From Metaphire vulgaris (lineage: Eukaryota; Annelida; Clitellata; Crassiclitellata; Megascolecidae): DNA of 64,000 bases. Shown here in pieces: positions 56,018-64,000 of the stretch (position 1 is its first letter; every line of letters starts with the position of its first letter). Location of the stretch: positions 13,046,719-13,110,718 of the forward strand of contig CM030834.1 of assembly GCA_018105865.1 (NCBI GenBank), in the 5' to 3' direction. Both the position numbers and the translations under genes were made by a program. A model generated the notes under the pieces. The model saw nothing but the letters and a program-made list of their open reading frames with translations. It ran no database searches and was not told where the DNA came from.

Positions 56018-56660
56018 AAAATCGCGCAAGACAAAATCGCGCAAGACAAAATAGCGCCGACAAATTAGCACAGACAATTTGGCGCTGACAAACGAGCGCC
56101 GACAAAATAGCGCCGACGTAAGAAACGATAGAAAACTCAACTTTAACTTTAACAGGTTTTTCAAGTAATATTACACCAAAGCTAATATACCTGTGAAAAA
56201 TGTCCTTTTATAATATTCAATAACGTAGAAGCAAATACTGAACGTCATGACTAATGTAATTTAGAAAAACAGTCCTTCATAACATTCAATAACGTAAGAC
56301 CAGTTAATAAACGTAGTAAAGAAGGTACCCTTTATTGCATAAGCGTTCTATCGTGCGCTTTGTCTTATTAGATCGAAAGATTGGACGAAACACTGCGCAG
56401 GTATTCCAATAGAGGCCTGGTTCCATATGTTGAAATAATAAGAGCTCGTAGGCGACGGTCGAGTTGAACGTGCTTGTTTTCACTCGCCTCCACGTGACGC
56501 TCGCCGTTATTATAACGCGCAATTCTTTGTTCTACATCGCGCGATGACGTCGGCGCTATTTTGCCGGAGTTTTTTGTAGCTATTTTGTCGGCGCTGTTTA
56601 GTCGGCGCTGTTTTGTCGTCGCGATTTTGTCGGCGCTATTTTGTCTTGTGCTATTTTGAC
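56018..56660. mobile_element. Inverted element with arms built from a repeated 17-bp-like motif
   Basis: The left arm (56018-56120) has tandem, diverged copies of GACAAAATAGCGCCGAC or GCAAGACAAAATCGC. The right arm (56572-56660) has their reverse complement (GTCGGCGCTATTTTGTC). The centre of about 450 bp is unique and without a transposase. The design matches 175-720 with a different motif. Confidence 0.7.
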
Positions 56661-57356
56661 TCGATACCCATAAATGCGTCATTCAGCTACTGTATAAAAT
56701 TCCACAATATTAAGTTGAATTAACCCTCATCCGAGCAAGCCAAAATACAACTGAGTTTGAACAAAGGGGGTCCGGTCTTAATATGAGATTTCGTTGGTAG
56801 CACTGGTTTTTATTTGCTTATTTTGCGAAAGAGGTTGTTGGTGAAGCCCAATATAGCACTCTTTCTGTGTATTCATTCAAGATTATTACTGCTTATGTTG
56901 ACGCCACACTAATGGCATGGCACGGAAAGAAAACGACAAAGGTTACTAGACAGAGTGACAGAAGAGAGTGAAAAGAGGACTAAGAATAAATCCAAAAAGA
57001 CGCGTACTGTATGGTAATAATAACAAAAAGAAATTCCTAGTTGTAGACTACAATACCGGGGATAGAAATAAACCGGTAACACAGTTCTGATATCTCGGGC
57101 GCATTTTCATAATATGCGATTAGTGGAGCGAAAAGGGCATTGAAACCAGAATAGGAATGACGAAGACAGCCTTTACACAACATAAAAAGATCCTCACAAA
57201 TAAGTACATTACAACCTACTGCATACATGAAAACAAAGTCATAAGAGCGCTCAAAAAATATAAAATGTAAAAAAATTATGCATTACTTATATACAAAAAT
57301 TATGAAATACTGTACTTATATCCTTGTTCGGATGAGGGTTAAGCAGGAAACGCCAC

Positions 57357-57367
57357 ACACACACACA

Positions 57368-57410
<43 letters not shown>
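57357..57410. repeat. (CA)n/(GA)n microsatellite
   Basis: A short CA run followed by about 40 bp of GA, ending 20 bp before the exon donor at 57428-57429 (in the minus-strand intron). Confidence 0.93.
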
Positions 57411-57412
<2 letters not shown>

Positions 57413-57429
57413 CGCGTGCTTTAAGTTAC

Positions 57430-57770
57430 CTTCCAAACAGCTCCTTCAGATGCTGCTCCGGACAGAAGGGACCGAAGCCGGCGACGATAAACCCGGAGTA
57501 AGGAACACTGGCGGCCGAGACAGACTGGAGAGCCGGCGACATGGCGGCGTTCAGCCCGACGAGGGGGCTGCAGGGAAAGACGGAGCCCTGCGGCATTACC
57601 GGAGAATGAGCCAGGGTTGTGGCTGTGGGGGCCATGCCGTACGTGGGTCCGGCAACCACACCAGTTGGCTGATGAATCTACAGCGCACAGAATATACACG
57701 CGTCCTTCTTACATATACGGCCATCGAAAACCTATACAAAAGAACTGGAATCTTTACAGTTGCACCTTTG

Positions 57771-57843
<73 letters not shown>

Positions 57844-59202
57844 TGCTGATAATTTATAGGCTACTGGGTTGTCGTTAAGGGGCGGAAGGTTAGCAGAGTG
57901 GTAACAACGTTGGACTATAGAGCAGAAGGTCGCGGGTCCAAGCCACGTTGGAGCCCATAAGGTCGACTCAGCCTTCAGTCGCTAGATGGCGGTGGCAACT
58001 GAGTAGCGGATTAATCCGCGGAGTAAACAGGCGCGTTGCATTAGAACACTGGCCCCGTCCGTCTCATGTAACTTGCACCAGTCGCCTGGCTGAGGGTCTT
58101 GAAACGGAGATCAGTGCCGCCCTAGGAGCCTTCATGTTAGCCATGAGAGCTCGGGAAGGACTGTACTTGCTATAGTTAAAATAAGCATGGCAAGAGCGTT
58201 ATGCGTGGCAGTGCATAGGCCTATTAGCATTTCCATAAGAGAAACGTCTTTAAGTTTCTTTTCGACGTCAATAGCTAGTCGAATAATGATGCTAAGCGTT
58301 TCTGAAAACAACCGAAATAGAAAACCAAAACAAATAAAATCATAATCAAGGCAAGCATTGGAGACAAACCACGATGAGTACTAGGAGTAATCAGACCCTC
58401 ATAACCTTGAGTAATATATTAATTATTTATCGAATTTTTCTGTAGCGAAGTCGAACAGGCACGTCGGAACGAATTTTTAACAGGAGTGCATTTTTCGGGG
58501 GCGTAGCATAAAACATCATTTATCATAAAAAGCCTGACAAGCAAAAACGGTCACCACCCTTCCTTTATCCATTATCTTCTTTTAAAAAATTCTGACAGGA
58601 ATTACTTGGTGACTGGATCACCTACCAGTGTTCATTTTGAATTTTCAAATAGTTATAGCTGCGGTTCCCTTATTAGGGTATATGTTGCGAGAATATATTC
58701 CCTAAGCAGTTACGCGGACAATATCCGTGTGAATTATAAGACGGCATTAAACGACGGGTGCTCCACTCAACCTAAACTCTACGCTTGCGACACTTTTTTC
58801 AATCGAAAACGCCGCTTTTAGAACGCACATCAACGCCCGAATTACAACAATCCGTCACTTTGGGGGGCGGAAGATGGCAGATTGGGTTACGTGCTGAAGC
58901 GTCAGGCTGACGGAGCGGGTTCAAGCCCCGTTAGTGCCCCTAGTGGTTTTCACACAGGCAGTAATGCCTCCTAAGACACTTAAAATCATGCTAAGTTTTT
59001 TGCAGTAGGCGTGGCTACTTTTTTATCCTAGGATGCATCGCGTACTGTTCGGAGACAATGTAATGGACTCGTACGGGAATATATCCCGGGAATATATCCC
59101 GGGAACCAGCTAAACACGTTATAACGAAGTTCTACTGTATCACACACGTAGACACTATTTACGATATGCCATGCATGGCGGTGATTGACATGTACACAAT
59201 AT

Positions 59203-59297
<95 letters not shown>

Positions 59298-61851
59298 AAA
59301 ATCCAACAGTACAGCAACAGTGCAGTTATAAACATAGATAAGCCGTTAAATTCATTTTAGTATGATCAACAAGTCAGTTTTAAGCACTTTCAGATAGAAT
59401 ATGATTGATTCAATCATGCAGAGATTTCACCCCATTTTCATCACCCTTAAGATGGATGGCTTTAATGAAAGTTGCGAATACTTTATTGGCATATCTTAAC
59501 CGTGACAAACTCCTTCTGGATCGGTTCTTTGCTTGCATGCTAACGTCCGAAGATTTCTGACGGCCACATTCATCAGGTTTGCTATTTAGAGATTTTAGCT
59601 CAAATACGTGTCTTACGCAAGCGATACTTTGAAAGCCGAAATCAGAAAGCGTGCGGCAACAGAGCGTATATCGCCCTGTTGAATATAGTAAACAACGTAA
59701 TACAAATAGCTATAACATACTATCCATCCTACATAAGCTCATAAGTGCTAAGACGCTGCCTTGCCCTGTGCAAATTTAAAACCACATTACGGTATTTACA
59801 CTTGTATTTAAATTGGCGAGAAAATGCTGGCGATGAGGTTTATAGTCAGTGGCGGCTCCACCGGAGAGGCCAGGGGGGCTCGTGCCCCCTATTGAGTGCC
59901 TGGCCCCCCCAGTGGCCCCCCAGTTGGGACCCTATACTTAATGCTACATACATTAAACAACAAATGGTTCCCCCCATGATTAGAAGTTGCCACCCCAACG
60001 GCCCCCCCCACTTGCCAAATCCTAGAGCCGCCACTGTTTATAGTCAAGGGCGTCCGTCGAAATTTTTCCACGGGGTGCAAAACAGAATCTTGCGACGAAA
60101 GAAGTGGAAACATTTTCAGAGGGGGTGCAAGACAAGGTCTTGTGACGAAAGACACGAGTAATTTTACTTCTTTCATCGCTTCACAATTTTTCCAGAGTGT
60201 GAAATTGCACCCGCTTGCACCCCTCCGGACACCCATGTTTATAGTAATTCAAGGTTTCAGTGGTTCAAAAATATTAAAATTGAGAGAGATTCGAGCACGT
60301 ATAGGCCTAAACCTGCTGACACGCTCTTCGACGCTTAAGTGCAACAGGTCAATACAGTAGAATTACACTAAACTAAACTTACAATGTACTTAATCAAAGA
60401 TATTAGAACTGTATGACCTCTGACTACACTCTTGAAAGCTGCTCTTACAGGCGACGATCGAATTACTTATCGGCTGTAACGAGGCAATCCAAAAGATAGC
60501 GAAGTGCTTCTAAAGAACTCGTGCCCCTAGACAGCTCGTGCGTAAATTTAGTGCTCTAGATAGAAATTCCATTATTAGCACAGACGCAACATCTAAAATA
60601 TAAAAAACAATGTTCACTGATTAAATGGTGCAACAATCAATGCCGAAACATAACAAGATGGAATGGCGTTTCAAGTTTTTTTGTCGTTAAACGAATGCCA
60701 AATGTTAGATTGCCAAAATCCTGCGTATAAAACGCTGCGTCAATCGAAACATGCAATGTTTTCAATGTTGCTGATGGAAAGACAGAGAATTTAATTTTCC
60801 GATAACAAATAGTCCCTGTAACTAAAGATAATAAAGACCTTTTGGAAAGTTGGGCCATTCATAAATGGCATCACACAATTTAGGCACAGAATCGACTTTC
60901 TCGCGCCCGTTGTCACAACTATAGCCACGATCTTCTAAACTCTGTCTCCGAGAATTGGTTTACAAAGTTTTCAAAGTCCCGCATGCTACACGCAGGCTTA
61001 TATCGCCAATACTGCAGTTGGCGTAAGCTTATAGGCCTATAGACTGCTGCAACAGAGAAGTGCGATTTTACTCTTAAACAGCTCAGTACCTACGAAGCCT
61101 GCGTTATTCAGTTGCAATTTTAACTGCCAAAACTTAAAGTGGACAAAAACTGTCTAAAAGAAACAATGGTCACTCAAAGTTGGTCATCCTCGAACTATGT
61201 TGGTATGTGCATGAAGTCACCGCGAGTTTTATTCCATCCCCATCGTCACGTGATATCTTCTCCGAAGATAAAGCCATTTGTGGATTATCTCAATCAATCC
61301 AGACTAGAGATTAACTGCATATTTAACGTCTTTTATAAACAAGGCAGTCTTTCTTAGCTTAGCCGTGACACTAAATGCTTAATGAAATACTAGTAATATA
61401 AAGCATCATGTGCACTTGGTGAGGTAGGTCTGTTTCAATGACAAAAAAAAACTTCTTCTCGTATCCTGATAACAGGTTTGCTTTTAGATTTGAAACAGGG
61501 GAATAAACTAACATACAGACATTCCATCCTGTTATGTCTCGGCGCTAATAGTAAAGAAGCGTCTGTTATAATGTGTCGCAACCTGTAAATGTGTTGGCAA
61601 AAAGGCAGAAGGCTGCAATAGCGAGTGATGCTGCGCGGATAGCTGTGGCTGGTGCTGGTGCGAAGGAACGGCGCTTGCGGCACTGATATTCAAAAGTTCT
61701 GCGTACTGTTGCGGTCCTGCAGGCAAGAGTCCGAGATGATGGTGGGCTCCGCCGGTCGAGGCGCTGCCGACGCTCGCTCCGGCCGGCCAGGGTTCCGCCG
61801 CCGCCGCCGCCGCCGCAAACCCCGGAAGGTAGGCGGTTCCGTGCATCTCTT
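57430..61851 (-). CDS. Two internal exons of an Ala/Pro/His/Gln-rich protein, perhaps an RRM protein
   Basis: Exons on the minus strand: 61851-61583 (acceptor TTTGCAG, donor CAG|GTTGCG) and 57677-57430 (acceptor GCTGTAG, donor GAAG|GTAACT). The intron is phase 0 and the second exon ends in phase 2. Both are GC-rich against AT-rich surroundings and free of stops in frame. The first exon has an Ala7 run, HHHLGLLPAG and a Gln/His-rich part (SHQHQPQLSAQHH). The second is Pro/Ala/Ser-rich and ends GFIVAGFGPF, then CPEQHLKELFGR. That end resembles the RNP2 strand and first helix of an RRM, which would continue in the next exon; I could not find that exon. First and last exons are not identified. 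Family unknown. Confidence 0.6.
57774..57843. repeat. (ATT)n/(AGT)n microsatellite
   Basis: About 27 bp of ATT followed by about 43 bp of AGT, in the intron of the minus-strand gene. Confidence 0.95.
57879..58155 (+). mobile_element. tRNA-derived SINE, family 1 (best preserved copy)
   Basis: The head is GGGGCGGAAGGTTAGCAGAG followed by TGGTAAC (box A: TTAGCAGAGTGG). Box B is GGTCGCGGGTCCAAGCC. A family body follows: GGAGCCCATAAGGTCGACTC, GGATTAATCCGCGGAGTAAA, GAGATCAGTGCCGCC. The copies at 8880 and 5970 align to it over their whole length. Confidence 0.85.
58456..58600. mobile_element. Partial hAT-like MITE, CAGGCACGTCGGAACG type
   Basis: The left end CAGGCACGTCGGAACGAATT matches 53406. The right end is not recognisable; the element seems truncated. 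Confidence 0.6.
58862..59000 (+). mobile_element. tRNA-derived SINE, family 2
   Basis: The head GGGGGGCGGAAGATGGCAGA leads to GCTGACGGAGCGGGTTCAAG (box B), then CCCCGTTAGTGCCCC, and the tail GGTTTTCACACAGGCAGTAA with CTAAGTTTTTTGC. Confidence 0.85.
59204..59294. repeat. (CA)n followed by (TA)n microsatellite
   Basis: About 60 bp of CA then about 30 bp of TA, in the intron of the minus-strand gene. Confidence 0.96.
59847..60036. mobile_element. hAT-like MITE, CAGTGGCGGCTCC family, TSD TTTATAGT
   Basis: The ends are CAGTGGCGGCTCC and GAGCCGCCACTG, flanked by TTTATAGT (59839-59846, 60037-60044). It stands directly beside the element at 60045, which shares the middle TTTATAGT. Confidence 0.93.
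60045..60237. mobile_element. hAT-like MITE, CAAGGGCGTCCG type, TSD TTTATAGT
   Basis: The ends CAAGGGCGTCCGTCGA and CTCCGGACACCCATG are imperfect inverses, flanked by TTTATAGT (60037-60044, 60238-60245). Confidence 0.85.
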
Positions 61852-61928
61852 CTGCAAACGACGAACAGATCAACACTTAATGACTCGAATCAGTGAATTG
61901 AAATCAAATGAAAGCATCACATTCATAG

Positions 61929-62002
61929 TGGTTCTCCCACAGAGCACACCCTACTTAACCACTTTAAACCTGTCTATCATCATCGTCATCACCACCACCA
62001 CC

Positions 62003-62034
<32 letters not shown>

Positions 62035-62046
62035 CATCACCTACAC

Positions 62047-62077
<31 letters not shown>

Positions 62078-62110
62078 GCCATAACCATTGAACCTATAGC
62101 GCCATTTTAG
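61929..62110. repeat. SINE 2 tail-like fragment and (ATC)n tract
   Basis: GTGGTTCTCCCACAGAGCAC and CCACTTTAAACCTG look like a SINE family 2 tail. Then follows about 105 bp of ATC/ACC triplets (61978-62085) and ACCTATAGCGCCATTTTAG, a retroelement-end motif also seen near 43522 and 44150. Confidence 0.6.
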
Positions 62111-64000
62111 TAATGTTCTTGACATTAGTCGATGACCACTCCTTGATTTGAATCGCATTTCATGGAAAATGCGCATAATCGAGGCAAAGCCTGACGACGC
62201 TAACTAATCGGATGCTTCTGAACCTGGGTACCGCGACCCAGGGGAGCATTCAGATCGTCCTAGAGAGATCAGGTGAACAGAAAACATTAAAATTCCTAAA
62301 AGACGTCTCGTTTAAAGCAGCACACAGTCAGTCAGCTTACTACTGTCGACCTCGACGCATATTCTTTCTATATTTTACCGTTCATTTGAATACAATATTT
62401 TAAAAACTCAATATCAAATTCCGATACGTAACAGAATTCGCCGTTTATAGACGGCGAACGCCGTTAGGTCATGGTTTTCCGCCGCCGTCTTTAAACGGCG
62501 AACCCTCGGAAGAGGGAGTGCGTTCAGAGTAAAATGAGCGCTGATCTGCAGTGATTAGATCATCAGAGCAGGATTACGAATAGTAACGAATCAGATTATC
62601 AACCGTGTGGTCAAATCATGAAATGCTCTCTGTTCAAAAGCTATTATAGCATTGCGTTGTTCTACTCGTTGAATGCACACGCGAAATAGGATAAGTTAAT
62701 TTAGTTCCGCCCATTTAATCACCGATCTTTTCATCTTCTACTTCGGATTTGAATAAGGCGCCACCGTGTTACTATATATAGGCTACGTTCTTCCACGTGG
62801 ACGTATTTTAAAATGCTCCCTCCGTCTATAGCAGGTCACTAATCTTAGTAAACGATGGAATTATCGTTTTGATTATGCGCGACCTAGGATAATGCAACCA
62901 TCACGTGATTAGAAAGATTACTGCGACTACACATTGCAAGCCATATATAGCTTATTCTGTACACAGATTGGGACTATCAGATACTGACATGCGATAAAAC
63001 GCATCGAGTTTCTAATCAGACCTTAAATAAGAGGATATATGGCCTACTCAAATTATCCTCCTCCTCCTCCTCGGACAATCCCAGACCAGGTATACTGCAC
63101 AGGCGCATCGGTTGCAACTCGCACTGGGGGCGCATATAATATCGTAGTTACTATTTTACTTGATTAGCGGAGAACTGGTCTCCAGGGGCGTCACGCCCAA
63201 CGCCGATCAATAGCCAGGTCCTTTGGGTCTCACACAGACCGGTATTTTCTGTTTATTAGTGAATCGAATTTTATGGAAAACCGAACCACCGTTTCCGCGG
63301 CTGCTGTTTTCTGATTTTCGACGTTTTTCGATTAAATATTCAGACCCGCGCGGGCATGCAGCGGTGCGCACGGTCTTTCATTCGCTTTTAACTACCGAGA
63401 CGAGGTCTATAATGTCGGCGCTAAATGAGACCGTTTATTAAACTAACAATTCAAATTTGTCCTTTGGGGTCCAACGGTCGAATTGTTGTTGCTTCATCAC
63501 CTATAAAAAAACCGAATGAACTGAAGTTTCCCAAACACAGAAGGCCTTCGTGATATATTTACACCGATGCTGGTGCTGTAGGGGCTACTTTTATAGCGCT
63601 TTTAAATTAATACGAATATTCTGGTGTTTGTGTCGAAGAAGTCGCTGTGAATTATACTTTCGTTTCTTGTCTACTGAGAAGCCAAGCCTACGTACTGTAG
63701 CAGAACGACGAATGCCATCGTTTTACATGTACGATGACAATGCAAATGCAGGCCATAGCGTTAAACGTCGTTATACGCAAGCGGCGCAGGGGGCCACCGG
63801 GCATAGAGCGTTACATCCTAAACCCCGTTAGAGAAGAATCCCCCGAATGATCTACGCTGCCAAATCCCTCTAGGATCACGGCGGATCAAAGCTTCGATCC
63901 CCCGGCCCATAAATATGCGCGTAAATCGCCCCGAAGGGACGGCGGGCAAAAGGTTTCGATCGTTTTCATTTTGCCCAGCTGTGTTTTTTTTCCAACTGGA
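62111..64000. other. No gene seen
   Basis: No ORF or splice pattern here that I can support. It includes a cluster of GC-rich small palindromes at 62441-62505 and a short TCC repeat at 63057-63071. It may be intron or upstream sequence of the minus-strand gene. Confidence 0.5.

Larger units (their letters stand above)
49787..57429. other. Gene-poor region with repeats
   Basis: I could not support any gene here. It holds several microsatellites (AAT, GA, GACA, TCTG), MITEs at 52334 and 53406, and the inverted motif-array element at 56018-56660, all listed separately. Short ORFs over these tracts are repeat artefacts. Confidence 0.6.

Noticed and set aside
57450..57878. 142-residue plus-strand ORF
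   Set aside because: Shadow of the GC-rich minus-strand exon 57677-57430 followed by ATT/AGT repeat.
57879..57960. A genuine tRNA gene
   Set aside because: Pol III boxes are present but the cloverleaf is poor and the sequence continues into a repeated SINE body.
59745..60236. Overlapping ORFs of 115-138 residues on both strands
   Set aside because: They are translations of the two adjoining MITEs, like the ORF at 42.0-42.6 kb.
61652..62110. 152-residue plus-strand ORF
   Set aside because: Shadow of the minus-strand exon 61851-61583 plus ATC repeat.

Overview
This is a eukaryotic (animal) genomic window. Genes are split by GT–AG introns, intergenic space and introns are AT-rich, and there are many microsatellites, tRNA-derived SINEs, LINE 3' fragments and non-autonomous DNA transposons (mostly hAT-like, with 8-bp target duplications). 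Gene content and repeat style suggest a marine invertebrate, possibly an echinoderm or other ambulacrarian; that placement is inference. The exon models below were built by hand from splice sites, reading phase and recalled family sequences, with no database search.

Layout. (1) About 0.8–17.8 kb, + strand: 26 exons of an ARFGEF1/2 (BIG1/BIG2, Sec7-type Arf exchange factor) gene. The 5' end lies outside the window; the model runs from just before the Sec7 domain to the stop codon. (2) About 22–30.3 kb, - strand: a complete 9-exon gene for a predicted 590-residue chromatin protein. It has a SAMD1/KAT6-type winged helix, a tandem PHD finger pair and a C-terminal SAM domain of SAMD1 type, and is tail-to-tail with ARFGEF. 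(3) About 31.9–37.8 kb, + strand: a complete 7-exon SERBP1/HABP4-family gene (647 aa), head-to-head with gene 2 across about 1.66 kb that holds a SINE and a long TAG/TAA trinucleotide tract. (4) 37.8–43.8 kb: a transposon-dense intergenic stretch. (5) 43.8–47.3 kb, + strand: an hnRNP C/RALY-like RRM gene whose exons can be joined in frame, through an 18-nt microexon, to an exon carrying a BCL11-like CCHC zinc finger. Two further exon-like ORFs follow (48.7 and 49.6 kb). (6) 50–57 kb: no convincing gene, only repeats. (7) 57.4–61.9 kb, - strand: two internal exons of an unidentified Ala/Pro/His/Gln-rich protein that ends, at the edge of what can be read, in what looks like the start of an RRM. 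(8) 62–64 kb: no gene seen.

The genes do not form a pathway. They serve membrane traffic (ARFGEF), CpG and histone reading (SAMD1-like), ribosome/mRNA binding (SERBP1) and pre-mRNA binding (RALY-like). The most interesting points are the domain fusions in genes 2 and 5, a decayed duplicate exon inside SERBP1 intron 2, a tandem alternative donor in ARFGEF, and two hAT-like elements standing side by side that share one 8-bp target sequence three times.
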